Assembly: GCF_000720115.1 (NCBI RefSeq) | Contig: NZ_JOIR01000011.1 | Coordinates: forward strand, 310,001 to 374,000 | DNA length: 64,000 nucleotides | Direction of reading: 5' to 3' | Source of the DNA: Streptomyces sp. NRRL F-2580 | Lineage (GTDB): Bacteria > Actinomycetota > Actinomycetes > Streptomycetales > Streptomycetaceae | Shown here: piece after piece, positions 1-9,435 of the stretch | Layout: the number at the start of each line of letters is the position of its first letter | Numbering within the stretch: the stretch's first letter is position 1 | Notes under the pieces: model-generated | The model's input: only the letters and a program-made list of their open reading frames with translations | The model's database searches: none | Told to the model about the DNA's origin: nothing | Program-made: the position numbers and the translations under genes

Positions 1-716
1 AGGCCCTTCGCCTCGACCAGGCGCCGGACGTTGCGGCGGATACGGTCGTCCGCCGGCTGCCCGCCGAGGAGCAGCCGGTTCGCCGAGTTGATCCCCGGCG
101 GACCGTCGATGGAGATGCCCACCCCGTACTCACGCTGTACGAAGTGGTCGAGGGCCTCGTCCGTCAGGCGAGCGCCGTTGGTGACGACCGTGCGCCGGAC
201 CCGCGCCACGCCGTAGCGGGCCGCGAGGGTGTCGGCGAGTTCGTCGCCGTACTGCATGAGGTCGAAGCGGATGGTCGGCTCGCCGCCGAACCACTGGATC
301 GAGACCTCCTCCTGCCCCGCGTTCTGCTCGAACAGGAACTCAAGGCCAGCGGCGAGCTCCTGCTCCGTCATGTCCGGCTTGCCGCTGTTGGTGTCGACGA
401 AGCAGTACGTGCATGCCATGTTGCAGCGGTCGGTGAGCACTACCCGGAGGCCGCTGATCCGGCGCGGCGTCGGGTCGATGCCCAGGGTGTGGAGGCGGTG
501 GCGGAGTGCTTCACGGCGGTCGGCCGCGGGGCCGTCCTGGGTGAAGCCGAGCCCGGCGAGGGCTAAGTGTGTCGCGGTCGGGGGGACCCCGGCGAGGTCA
601 GAGACCTCGCCGGAGTCGAGAAGCACACTCTCCAGCGTGACCGGGTCGAGGAGGACAGCCTCGCCGTCCCGGTCGTACTGGAAGTATTTCCCCCACAGCA
701 GCTGGGGAGTGGCCAC
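1..716 (-). CDS. Radical SAM protein, N-terminal part (runs off the left edge)
   Basis: The minus strand is open from a GTG at 716 to the window edge, about 238 residues, with the C-terminus missing. A radical SAM cluster motif CNMACTYC (Cys98, Cys102, Cys105) follows a roughly 90-residue N-terminal segment, and WFGGEPT at about residue 143 fits the SAM-binding GGEP motif. Such proteins use a 4Fe-4S cluster and S-adenosylmethionine to start radical chemistry; the layout resembles SPASM-type peptide or sulfatase maturases, but the SPASM part would lie outside the window. The start sits 5 bases after the stop of the 119-aa ORF, so the two are probably cotranscribed. Residue 51 is a rare TTA codon (564-566), which would make translation depend on the bldA tRNA. 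The ribosome site is weak, so the exact start is uncertain. Confidence 0.85.
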   Translation of the reverse strand, partial: MATPQLLWGKYFQYDRDGEAVLLDPVTLESVLLDSGEVSDLAGVPPTATHLALAGLGFTQDGPAADRREALRHRLHTLGIDPTPRRISGLRVVLTDRCNMACTYCFVDTNSGKPDMTEQELAAGLEFLFEQNAGQEEVSIQWFGGEPTIRFDLMQYGDELADTLAARYGVARVRRTVVTNGARLTDEALDHFVQREYGVGISIDGPPGINSANRLLLGGQPADDRIRRNVRRLVEAKG

Positions 717-720
717 TGGG

Positions 721-1080
721 TCAGGCCGCCGTTTCCTCTTCGGCGATGCCCAGCTCGGCCATGACAGCGCGGACCTGGTCCTCGGCGTCGGCCTGGAGCC
801 GGGCGGAGGCCGCGGGGGAACCGCCGTCGGAGAGGACGATCACACCGGGCAGCGTCGGGTTCGGCGCGATGACCGTGAGGCCGGCGGGCTCGGTGCTGAT
901 GACCATGACCGCGCCCTCCAGGTTGACCCAGTCGGTGCGGTCCTTCAGGGCTTCCAGGATGCGGCCCTGCTTCTCACGGAAGGAAGCGCGCTCCCCCATC
1001 CACACGCCCGCCTTGGACTTGGAGTCCACGACGTCCGCGTAGATCAGGTGGTTCTGCTTCTCTTTCCTGGGCTTCGGCAT
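721..1080 (-). CDS. Hypothetical protein, 119 aa, upstream of the radical SAM gene
   Basis: I do not recognise this family. I chose the ATG at 1080 because AAGGAG lies 7 bases upstream; a longer reading from 1332 has no such signal. The product starts MPKPRKEKQNHLIYADVV, has a hydrophobic middle (EGAVMVISTEPAGLTVIAP) and an acidic Ala/Glu tail. It has no signal peptide, no clear membrane segment and no cysteine. It lies directly upstream of the radical SAM gene and probably shares its transcript. It could be a substrate or partner of that enzyme, but no core peptide or leader cleavage site is obvious, so this is only a possibility. Confidence 0.6.
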   Translation of the reverse strand: MPKPRKEKQNHLIYADVVDSKSKAGVWMGERASFREKQGRILEALKDRTDWVNLEGAVMVISTEPAGLTVIAPNPTLPGVIVLSDGGSPAASARLQADAEDQVRAVMAELGIAEEETAA

Positions 1081-1253
1081 AGCTGATCTCCTTGATGGAA
1101 GGGTGACTGCCCGGGGCGGGCCGTTCTGATCCGTTCTGCTAGCCGCCGGTCCGGTGCCGTACGCACCTCGCCGGTTTCGTGCGCGGCGCCCGGGGGCGCC
1201 GTTCCCCGCCCTCTGTCGACCGATCGGCCGGCCAACGGGCGGGAAGTCTCTGT

Positions 1254-1526
1254 TCAGCTGTGCGTGCCCCTGTCCGGTACCGGCAGGGAGATCGGCCGGA
1301 GAGGCTGGAGGGTGTCCGGGTCGGCGGTCCACTCCCGACCCGAGTGGTCCATCGGGCGCATGTGCGCCACCTCCCTGACCTGCCTACCGGTGATCTTCGA
1401 TACGTAGATCAGGACTGCGCCCACGGTTCCGTGACGTCCGCTGGCGGGGTGTGCGACTGCCTGGCCGAGGAGCCGGTGCCCGGTGTCCTCCGTGACCCAG
1501 AGGTTCGCCTCCATGGTCGCGATCAT
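1254..1526 (-). CDS. Hypothetical protein, 90 aa
   Basis: A small ORF whose start overlaps the stop of the preceding 71-aa ORF in an ATGA arrangement, which supports translational coupling. The sequence (MIATMEANLWVTEDTGHRLL...) shows no known motif, membrane segment or signal. It belongs to a row of small minus-strand ORFs between the XRE/TPR regulator and the radical SAM gene. Function unknown. The coupling and normal codon bias are the reasons to keep it. Confidence 0.45.
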   Translation of the reverse strand: MIATMEANLWVTEDTGHRLLGQAVAHPASGRHGTVGAVLIYVSKITGRQVREVAHMRPMDHSGREWTADPDTLQPLRPISLPVPDRGTHS

Positions 1527-1738
1527 TGAGCTCCCCCGAGGCCGAGGAAGGCGTCGAACTGGGCGGAACTCCAGGTGGAGGGGTCGCCGTTCCGGCTACG
1601 GAACGCCTCGGCGGCCTTGGGCAGATCCCGGCGGTTCGACGTAGTGCCGGCGTCCGCCTCCGCGTACGGGGCCACCACGGCCTCGTAGCGCGTGCTGGTC
1701 TCTCCGGGGGTTCGTCGGGGAAGCCGGGGGCTGCTCAC
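1523..1738 (-). CDS. Hypothetical protein, 71 aa
   Basis: I use the GTG at 1738 because a purine-rich AAGGGAG stands about 6 bases upstream; the longest reading would begin at 1855 without a good ribosome site. The product is hydrophilic (SSPRLPRRTPGETSTRYEA...) and ends WSSAQFDAFLGLGGAQ. No domain is recognised. It overlaps the next small ORF by four bases and starts about 235 bases from the divergent XRE/TPR regulator, so it may be the first gene of a minus-strand unit controlled by that regulator. Confidence 0.45.
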   Translation of the reverse strand: MSSPRLPRRTPGETSTRYEAVVAPYAEADAGTTSNRRDLPKAAEAFRSRNGDPSTWSSAQFDAFLGLGGAQ

Positions 1739-1973
1739 GGTCCACTCCCTTTCGCTGGGGTCTTTGAAGTGGCGTAAGAATCCCCCTGGTGCGGGTGTCA
1801 CGGCCACGACGTAGGCGGTGTCATCTGGCGCTCGCCAGGGTGACCGGGGTGTCATGGAGGTGGCGCCGCCATGTCATCTGCACGGATTCCATTGCGCAGC
1901 AGGGGTGTTGGCCAGTAGGCACGAAGTGGAGCGGGGCGATGTGGCCCGTCTCCTGACCTTGAGGGAGCGACCG

Positions 1974-3296
1974 ATGGGCGATCAGACCACGCTGCTGCGG
2001 GTGTTAGTTCAGCAACGGCATTGGCGTTACAGGGACTTCGTTACGGCGTTCGAGCGTGCAGCCGCACAGGCAGGCGTGCACGGCATGTCGGTATCGGAGG
2101 CACAGTTTCGGCGGTGGACGTCGGGCCGGATCAAAACCATGCCGGGGCCGGACACCTGCCGGGTACTGGAGCAGCTCTTCGACGTGGAGGCCTCGGCACT
2201 GTTCGGGCCACCGCCTGCGCTGTCGACCTCGGCATCGGATCCTCCCACTGCGTACAACCTCGAAAGTGAAATTGCCATGACCGCACGTGACGCCGCTGAT
2301 GAGGCGGGTGCTGCCGCCGCGCAGTCCGTATCCGACACGACCATCGATCAGCTCCGCGATGACGCCCTGTCCCTCGCCCGCTCGTACGGCGCCGCGAGCG
2401 CCTTCGAGATGTTCCGGCGGGCCAGGGTCCTCCGCTCGGAGGCGGAGCACCAACGCGGACTCACCAAGGTGCCCGTGCAGCAGCAGGACCTGCTGATCGT
2501 GGCGGGGCAGGCGTGCGCGTTGCTGTCGACCGCCGCGTTCGACCTTGGTGCCCTGGATGACTCGGCTCGTCTCGCCCGTTCGGCGGCCCTGTACGGAGAG
2601 ATGGCGCGGTTCGATCCGCTACGGGCCTACGCCACTGGCTCCTTGGCGATCTGCGCGTATTTCACGGGTCGGCCTTCGGAGGCCGTACGGCATGCGCGGA
2701 GTGCGCTGGCGTACGCCGGTCTTGGTGACATGGCCAGGCGGCGGCTGTTGTCCATCGAGGCCCGCGCTCACGGGCACCTCGGGGACCGAGAGCGGGCCAC
2801 CCGGGCGCTTGTCGCATCCACACGTCAGGACAGCGGCGAGCGGGACGCCCTGCATGACGACATCGGCGGTGAGTTCGCCTTCAACGAGGAGCGACTGCTG
2901 ATGTCCAACGGCACGACCGCCCTGCTCGTCGGCGACGGGGCGGGGGCGGAGGCGACGGCGCAGCGGGCGCTGGATCTGGTGGCGTCCCGGCCGCCGGCCC
3001 GGCAGTCAGTATCGGTACGGGGCAAGGCCGCGGCCGACCTCGCCGCGGCGCAGGTGCTTCGGGGCGACCTGGACGCGGCGGCGACCACGCTGGAGACGGT
3101 GTGGCTCATCCCGGCGGAACAGCGCGTGGCGGGGCTGTTGGAGCGCACCGGCGGCTTGCGGCGGGCTCTGACTGCCCCCGCGTTCAGGGGGACGCGGGTG
3201 GCAGTGATGCTCGGCGAACAGATCGAGGAGTTCGGGCGTCTCTCGGCGCCGCGGCAGCTGGGCACGGGGAGCGGAGTCCTCGCTCTCGAGCCCTGA
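1974..3296 (+). CDS. XRE-type regulator with TPR-like C-terminal region
   Basis: 440 aa from the ATG at 1974, preceded by GGGAG. The first 80 residues look like a divergent helix-turn-helix (VSEAQFRRWTSGRIKTMP, then a cell on LEQLFDVEASALFG). The remainder is Ala/Leu-rich paired helices typical of TPR-like sensor regions in Streptomyces XRE regulators (LARSAALYGEMARFDPLRAY, AVRHARSALAYAGLG). It is cytoplasmic and probably binds DNA in the divergent interval at 1739-1973. Codon 11 is TTA (2004-2006), so expression may be tied to development through bldA. It is divergent from the small ORFs and the radical SAM gene, which makes them its likely targets. The signal it senses is unknown. Confidence 0.75.
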   Translation: MGDQTTLLRVLVQQRHWRYRDFVTAFERAAAQAGVHGMSVSEAQFRRWTSGRIKTMPGPDTCRVLEQLFDVEASALFGPPPALSTSASDPPTAYNLESEIAMTARDAADEAGAAAAQSVSDTTIDQLRDDALSLARSYGAASAFEMFRRARVLRSEAEHQRGLTKVPVQQQDLLIVAGQACALLSTAAFDLGALDDSARLARSAALYGEMARFDPLRAYATGSLAICAYFTGRPSEAVRHARSALAYAGLGDMARRRLLSIEARAHGHLGDRERATRALVASTRQDSGERDALHDDIGGEFAFNEERLLMSNGTTALLVGDGAGAEATAQRALDLVASRPPARQSVSVRGKAAADLAAAQVLRGDLDAAATTLETVWLIPAEQRVAGLLERTGGLRRALTAPAFRGTRVAVMLGEQIEEFGRLSAPRQLGTGSGVLALEP

Positions 3297-3320
3297 CGCT
3301 GCCCCCGCCCCCACCTGTGT

Positions 3321-4346
3321 CTACGAGTGGCCGAGGGCGGCGAGGATTTGGGCTTCCTTGACGGGGTCCACTCCGTGCTCGTCCCACCGCGGGTGTTCGA
3401 CCGGCCGGCCGTCTGCCTGCATCCACGCCCAGGTGTCAGCAATGGTGTCGGCGAGTGGACGGCAGCGGAGCCCGGCCGCCACGGCACGGGAGGCGTCGAC
3501 GGACCACACCCCGGAGTGGGTGCGCCATAGCGGAAGCTCCGTCCATTGCTTCACACCGTGCGCGGTGAGCGTCGACCCATCGGCCCACACCGGGCTTCCG
3601 GTGCTACCGGTGACGGCCAGGCACCCGGCGATGAAGTCGGCCCAGCTGATGCCTGCGGGGTGGGCGATGTTGAACGCGCGGCCGGAGTCATCGGTGCCAG
3701 CAGCCTGATCGACGGCGAAGGCGGCGACGTCCCGCACGTCCACAGGCTGGATCACCTGGGCGGCCGGCGCCGGGACGAGAATCGGGCCGCCGCGCTGGGC
3801 ACGGGTGAGCCACCAGGGGAGGCGGCCGACGTACTCGCCAGGACCCAAGATCACTCCCGGCCGTAGGAACACCGCGTCGTCCCCGAAGGCGGCGCGCACG
3901 GCAGCCTCTCCGCCAGCCTTCTGGAACCCGTACTTCGTTGGGCTGCCGTCGGCGCCTGTGTGCCCGAACGACTCATCAGCGTCCGGCGGGCACTCCAACA
4001 GCGGGGAGTCCTCGGTGAGCGGGTGGTGGGGCCACCTCAGATAGACGGACACTGTGGAGACGTGCACCCACCGGGCGGCGGCCGGGCGCAGGATATCGGT
4101 GGCGAGAAGCACGTCACGGGGTGGGAACTCGCTGCTGGACGTGTCGATCACGGCATCCCACGGTCCGCGTGAGGCAAGCCGCTTCAGGTCGTCGGGGCTG
4201 GTCCGGTCACCCCGGACGGTGTCGGCGCCCTCAACCGCACCGGAGCGACCCCGGTTGAAAGTCGTTACCTCCCAGCCGCGTCGAAGCGCATCGTCAACGA
4301 TCGCCCGACCAAGGAACCAGGTGCCGCCCATCACGAGAATCCGCAT
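3321..4346 (-). CDS. NAD-dependent epimerase/dehydratase family protein
   Basis: 341 aa from the ATG at 4346; earlier in-frame starts to 4451 lack the fold. The N-terminus MRILVMGGTWFLGRAI is a classic Rossmann nucleotide-binding loop, followed by FNRG, and YGFQK at about residue 150 fits the YxxxK catalytic pair of extended short-chain dehydrogenases. The C-terminal half (GRAFNIAHPAGISWADFI, LPLWRTHSGVWSVDASRA) is the substrate-binding region. It probably oxidises, reduces or epimerises a sugar or small metabolite; the substrate cannot be told. It is convergent with the XRE/TPR regulator, ends 24 bases from that gene, and stands as a single gene. Confidence 0.8.
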   Translation of the reverse strand: MRILVMGGTWFLGRAIVDDALRRGWEVTTFNRGRSGAVEGADTVRGDRTSPDDLKRLASRGPWDAVIDTSSSEFPPRDVLLATDILRPAAARWVHVSTVSVYLRWPHHPLTEDSPLLECPPDADESFGHTGADGSPTKYGFQKAGGEAAVRAAFGDDAVFLRPGVILGPGEYVGRLPWWLTRAQRGGPILVPAPAAQVIQPVDVRDVAAFAVDQAAGTDDSGRAFNIAHPAGISWADFIAGCLAVTGSTGSPVWADGSTLTAHGVKQWTELPLWRTHSGVWSVDASRAVAAGLRCRPLADTIADTWAWMQADGRPVEHPRWDEHGVDPVKEAQILAALGHS

Positions 4347-4693
4347 GAGGACGACCCTGCCACGAACTGTCATGCAGCACCATCCCGCCCCTCGCTGCGA
4401 GCGGTTGAGCCCGGCGAAGCGTCGGGTGGCCCGGTGGAACCTGACATCCACCAGCGTAAGGAGGCCGCACCACCATGCTGATCGATGTGTTCGGGCGGCC
4501 CTCTTGTTCCATGGACCAGGGCGCTTTCGAGCACCGTGGCTAGTCGACCGCAGGCGCCTGTTTTTGAATGATCAAGAGCGGCGAAACCGAGAGTGACTAT
4601 TCGAATGCGGCGGCACCAGCCACGACGATAGGGTCACCACTTCTCATCCGCACTGGCCAACCCAGTTGGCAGACAAAGGAGCGTATCGGCGCC
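4347..4693. other. Intergenic region upstream of the tyrosyl-tRNA synthetase gene
   Basis: About 350 bases between the divergent epimerase and synthetase genes. No gene is supported here. It contains the promoters of both by position. I looked for a T-box leader (conserved AGGGTGG core and terminator/antiterminator pairing) and found none. An AAGGAG at 4675-4680 lies rather far (13 bases) from the chosen synthetase ATG. Confidence 0.4.
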
Positions 4694-6097
<1,404 letters not shown>

Positions 6098-6116
6098 CAG
6101 CAGGCCAGGCGACGCG

Positions 6117-6668
6117 TCACTGAGGAGGGACGCTGTCGGCGGCTGAAGGCCTTGCTTCGTCCCACCGATTCATTCGGTGGGACGAAGCGCTGTCTGAGTG
6201 CCGGCGGGTGGAAGCAATCTGGGTGTCGAGCACGGTCGCGATGGCCTCGACGTTGCCAGCGGCGAACTCTGCCAGCTCCGGCGGCATCAGCTTGAGCTGC
6301 CGGATAGCCTCCGCGGTGAACGGAACCCGCACGACCTCATAGCCGCCCCGCTCGGGCTTGTCGAACTCGGTGCCCGTGCGGACCTCGGTGTCCATCCGCT
6401 CCAGACGCGCCGCGAAGATGTGCTGGACACCTACGCCACCCTCCAGCGAGTCGGTGATCAGATGAACCAGCTCGGCCCTGCTCAGCTCGCCGCCGAGCTC
6501 CTCGAACACTTCCCGGTGCAGGGCGTCCTCGATGCTCGCGTCCTCGTCCTCGACGCCGCCGCCGACCGTCACCCAGTACGGTTCCCGCCCCGGCTTGGTC
6601 CGCTTGATCAGGACGAGCTCGTCGCCGTGCAACAGGATGGCCCTGGAGCTGCGCTTGATGATCGACAC
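6117..6668 (-). CDS. NUDIX hydrolase
   Basis: 183 aa from the GTG at 6668, with AAGGGG 6 bases upstream. NUDIX enzymes split nucleoside diphosphate-linked compounds. The Nudix core is visible as GGGVEDEDASIEDALHREVF followed by EELGG, with the metal-binding REVFEELG helix intact; the Glu usually found eight residues before the Arg is Ala here. The first strand (SSRAILLHGDELVLIKRTK) and WVTVGGG fit the fold. The last 25 residues overlap a strong hairpin and look non-conserved. It is convergent with tyrS, 20 bases apart, and lies 72 bases after the last gene of the conjugation operon, so it may be a late member. Substrate unknown. Confidence 0.85.
   Translation of the reverse strand: MSIIKRSSRAILLHGDELVLIKRTKPGREPYWVTVGGGVEDEDASIEDALHREVFEELGGELSRAELVHLITDSLEGGVGVQHIFAARLERMDTEVRTGTEFDKPERGGYEVVRVPFTAEAIRQLKLMPPELAEFAAGNVEAIATVLDTQIASTRRHSDSASSHRMNRWDEARPSAADSVPPQ
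6154..6188. terminator. Perfect 15-bp hairpin between convergent tyrS and NUDIX genes
   Basis: GCTTCGTCCCACCGA (6154-6168) pairs exactly with 6174-6188 around a 5-base loop. It lies just past the tyrS stop and inside the 3' end of the NUDIX reading frame. It has no long T-run, but its strength and position between convergent genes suggest a bidirectional terminator. Confidence 0.6.
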
Positions 6669-6740
6669 CGCTGGACCCCTTCGATTGCTGATGGGAGAGG
6701 CTGTTGCCTTGGGTCAACTGACGGACAGCACGGATGCCGG

Positions 6741-7178
6741 TTAGATGGCCGGGGGCTCGGGGGTCTCTGGCGCGACGGGGCTCTGTGAAACCGCTACGTC
6801 GCCGTACGCCGACCGCCGCGATTCGGTCCTACCGGTGTGAGCATTTTGATCGTCCGTGTCAGGTCGAGCCTCAGAACTCTCCCGTCTGGTGACCTTCGTG
6901 AACACCTGTTCCGCGCGGTCCAGGGTCAACCGCATCGTGCCGTACGGCCCCACGCTGTACCCGGTGCGGTGACCGTGCAGGTGCAGTTCCTCCACCGCCT
7001 GAAGCCCGGCGTCGACCTCCGGCACGTCGTCCGGCGGGATGAGAGCGTGCAGCTCCTCTGCCCACTCCCAGCCAAGATCACGGAGCACGGTTCGGGCTTC
7101 CTCCTGCTCCCAGCCGCTTCGCGCCACCAGTCCGTGACGAGGGTCCGTCGAGAAGACCATGTTGGGGTCCGCCATCAT
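6741..7178 (-). CDS. Hypothetical protein, 145 aa, conjugation operon
   Basis: Start chosen at the ATG at 7178, which overlaps the previous stop and has GAGGAGA a few bases upstream; a second ATG follows immediately. The protein (MMADPNMVFSTDPRHGLVAR...) is soluble and acidic, with a predicted alpha/beta part (WEQEEARTVLRDLGWEWAEE, YGTMRLTLDRAEQVFTKV) and a disordered Pro/Ser/Arg tail. No known domain. Its overlap with the 170-aa ORF places it at the end of the type IV secretion operon, so a role in transfer is suggested only by position. Confidence 0.6.
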   Translation of the reverse strand: MMADPNMVFSTDPRHGLVARSGWEQEEARTVLRDLGWEWAEELHALIPPDDVPEVDAGLQAVEELHLHGHRTGYSVGPYGTMRLTLDRAEQVFTKVTRRESSEARPDTDDQNAHTGRTESRRSAYGDVAVSQSPVAPETPEPPAI

Positions 7179-7687
7179 CCGGCCATCTCCTCGACTCGTC
7201 CCGCAGGCCCCGACTGTTCGGCGGCGTCTGCCTGGGCCGGAGCGGGCCAGGCTGCGAGCTGGAAGCGCGCCGGGCGGCCTTCGTGCCGTCCGACTCGGCA
7301 TTCGTCGCCGGCCTTGCCCAGGGCCTTGTTCATCCGGGTGAGGAACCGGTCGTACTGCTCATGCCAGATCACGGATGAACCCGCGTCCGCGTACGCGTCG
7401 GTTCTGGCGAAGGCCAGGGCCACGATCTCGTACGCCAGGCCCTCGTGCTTCGTCCAGCACGGCGGGATGACGTCCTGCGGCTGCCAGGCATACGTCCAGT
7501 TCAGCCATCGGCACACGGAGTCGAGCCATGCGGGCATCGTCTCAATCAGCTCGGCTGACAGAGCACCGAGATCCCACGGGGCGGGGCCATCGACCACGGA
7601 GTCTTCCGCGCTCCGCGCCGCGATGTACTCCAAGATCAGCGCGGGCGGTTCGGGGAAGGGCGCGAAGTGAGCGAGTGGATTCGTCAT
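7175..7687 (-). CDS. Hypothetical protein, 170 aa, conjugation operon
   Basis: The ATG at 7687 overlaps the stop of the coupling-protein gene (ATGA). The protein is helical and tryptophan-rich (AWLDSVCRWLNWTYAW, SSVIWHEQYDRFLTRMNKAL) and soluble. No domain is recognised. Tight overlap on both sides shows it is translated with the coupling protein and suggests it is a small accessory of DNA transfer. Confidence 0.65.
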   Translation of the reverse strand: MTNPLAHFAPFPEPPALILEYIAARSAEDSVVDGPAPWDLGALSAELIETMPAWLDSVCRWLNWTYAWQPQDVIPPCWTKHEGLAYEIVALAFARTDAYADAGSSVIWHEQYDRFLTRMNKALGKAGDECRVGRHEGRPARFQLAAWPAPAQADAAEQSGPAGRVEEMAG

Positions 7688-9132
7688 GCGGCAGCCGCCT
7701 CCTCACGGCTGGCCCACGCAGATGCATGGGCTCTCGCCTGGTTCTTCTTCGCGGTGGCCTCGCGTGAACGCTCCGCCTCGTTGGCCGCTCGTAGGTCGCG
7801 GACGTGACCTTGGATCTCGGCCCAGGACTCCCAGGTCCACATGCCGTCGAGACGGGTGATGACAGGGGGGAGGTTGTCCGCGAGCACCAAGGCGTGACCC
7901 TCGGGCAGAGCCCTGATCTCGTCCCCGCGCAGGACCGGTTCCAGAGCCATGTGCGTGGCGGTTGAGAGGCCCCCGCGGTCTCCTCCGTTCGTGGTCTTCG
8001 TGGTGCGCTCCCGTTCGACCTGACCGCACAGGTCGGACATGTCCTTGAGGAAGGCGGGGTCCTTTGCTCCGCCGAAGACCACGACGTGGTTGGTGAACGA
8101 GGCCAGCTCGTTCGCGGTGTCTTCGCCGAAGCGGGCACGGGCCGATGCCCAGCCCTGGAGGCCGTAGACCACGGTGATGCCGCGGCCCCGACCGTCGGCG
8201 ACGCGTTGGCGAAGAGATGGGATCGGCGCGATGTTCGGCGCCTCGTCCAGAGCGGCCAGGAGGGTCGGGTCGAGCCGCCCCGCAGGGGACGCGATGGCGT
8301 GAGCCTCGGCGATGTCTAGCAGGTCCTCGGCTATCGCCGTGGTCAGCGGCGCGACGCTGTTCACCTCCGAGTCTTTGCCGAGCAGATAGATGGTGCCTTC
8401 TGCGTTGAGGAACTCGTGGAAGTCCGTAGGGTCCTCTCCGTCTCCTTGCAGAGCACGGATCACCGACTGGTGCATGAGGGGTTCGAGGGCCGCGTCGAGG
8501 GTGCTGGCGGTGTTGCCGACGGTACGGCTGTCGCCCGTGGTGGCGGTCCGGAGCATGTCGGCCCAGCCGGGGCCGGCGCCGGGGTGGGCGTTGAGGATGC
8601 CGAGAGGGGCAGGGTCGGTCAGCTTGCGGGCCCACTTCAGCACCCAGTCCAGGTTGGCCCCGTCGAGAGCGGCGGCATGCAAGAACGCGGCGAGGATCTT
8701 GGACGCCTGCCCCTTGTAGAAGGCGCTGCCCTCACTGGACTGTGCCGCGGACCCGGGGGTCCGAGAACCGGCGACGAACGCCTTGGCCCTCATCATCGCC
8801 ACCTCCGTTTCGGACGCGCCGGTGATCGGCGTCCAACGGAACTTTGGCAGAGAGGGAGCGATGTTCTGCGGGTCGAAGACCATGACCGGGCGCCCGTCAC
8901 GCCGCCGTGCATCGAGGGTCAATTCGACCAAGTCAGGCTTGGTCGAGGTGGCGAGGACCGGACCGGCCCAGTTGCGGATGGTCGGGGCGAAGAACCGCAG
9001 GGTCTTTCCGCTGCCCATGGGGCCTATGACCCGGCATGCCTTGTCGGCGCGGGACCACAGCTCTACGCCCTTCGGGCGTTGCGAGGTCCCCAGCGAGTAG
9101 CCGAAATCGTGAGGATCGAGGGGGTGGCGCAT
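7684..9132 (-). CDS. VirD4/TraG-like coupling ATPase, soluble part
   Basis: 482 aa. Type IV coupling proteins bring the DNA-relaxase complex to the secretion channel and pump DNA with ATP. The Walker A motif GPMGSGKT is at residues 37-44, Walker B is LLAALDEAPNIAP near residue 300, and the later GRGITVVYGLQGWAS is typical of TraG/VirD4. The family usually starts with a membrane anchor, but here the first 36 residues (HDFGYSLGTSQRPKGVELWS) begin at the domain that follows it. The gene just upstream encodes one membrane helix and an ending (KATEIRPSL) of the sort that normally precedes this domain, so the coupling protein appears to be made in two pieces. Confidence 0.85.
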   Translation of the reverse strand: MRHPLDPHDFGYSLGTSQRPKGVELWSRADKACRVIGPMGSGKTLRFFAPTIRNWAGPVLATSTKPDLVELTLDARRRDGRPVMVFDPQNIAPSLPKFRWTPITGASETEVAMMRAKAFVAGSRTPGSAAQSSEGSAFYKGQASKILAAFLHAAALDGANLDWVLKWARKLTDPAPLGILNAHPGAGPGWADMLRTATTGDSRTVGNTASTLDAALEPLMHQSVIRALQGDGEDPTDFHEFLNAEGTIYLLGKDSEVNSVAPLTTAIAEDLLDIAEAHAIASPAGRLDPTLLAALDEAPNIAPIPSLRQRVADGRGRGITVVYGLQGWASARARFGEDTANELASFTNHVVVFGGAKDPAFLKDMSDLCGQVERERTTKTTNGGDRGGLSTATHMALEPVLRGDEIRALPEGHALVLADNLPPVITRLDGMWTWESWAEIQGHVRDLRAANEAERSREATAKKNQARAHASAWASREEAAAA

Positions 9133-9171
9133 GACGTGCTCCGGAACGAGGTGGGCGAGGAGGGGGGCGGT

Positions 9172-9435
9172 TCAGAAACCGGCGGAGCGGTCCTTCGCGA
9201 GGCTCACCGCTGATGTACGGGCGGGTTGGCCTTCACCGCGGGTGAGTGAGGGGCGGATCTCGGTGGCTTTCAGGACCGCCTGAGCCGACATCTGGCGCTT
9301 GAGCTGGGACTTGGCGGCGAACCCGGCGTTGCGGCGGCCCCGGTTGGTCAGAATCCAGAGGGTGACCAGGGCCACCGCGCACACAGCGGTGACGGCGTAC
9401 AGGGCCAGGGAGATCCCGCTGGGCATGAGGTCCAC
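9172..9435 (-). CDS. Small membrane protein, probable anchor half of the coupling protein
   Basis: 87 aa from the GTG at 9435, which overlaps the previous TAG by one base and follows GGAGG. One strong membrane helix (ISLALYAVTAVCAVALVTLW) is followed by a basic stretch and KATEIRPSLTRGEG. In full-length actinobacterial TraG-like proteins this order (helix, RPSL, then the LG...G..LW segment) occurs in one chain. Here it stops 40 bases before the ATPase ORF. It is either a natural split or an old frameshift. It probably anchors the VirD4-like ATPase in the membrane. Confidence 0.6.
   Translation of the reverse strand: MDLMPSGISLALYAVTAVCAVALVTLWILTNRGRRNAGFAAKSQLKRQMSAQAVLKATEIRPSLTRGEGQPARTSAVSLAKDRSAGF

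Noticed and set aside
4347..4693. T-box riboswitch before tyrS
   Set aside because: No conserved T-box core or antiterminator pairing found; accessory synthetases need not have one.
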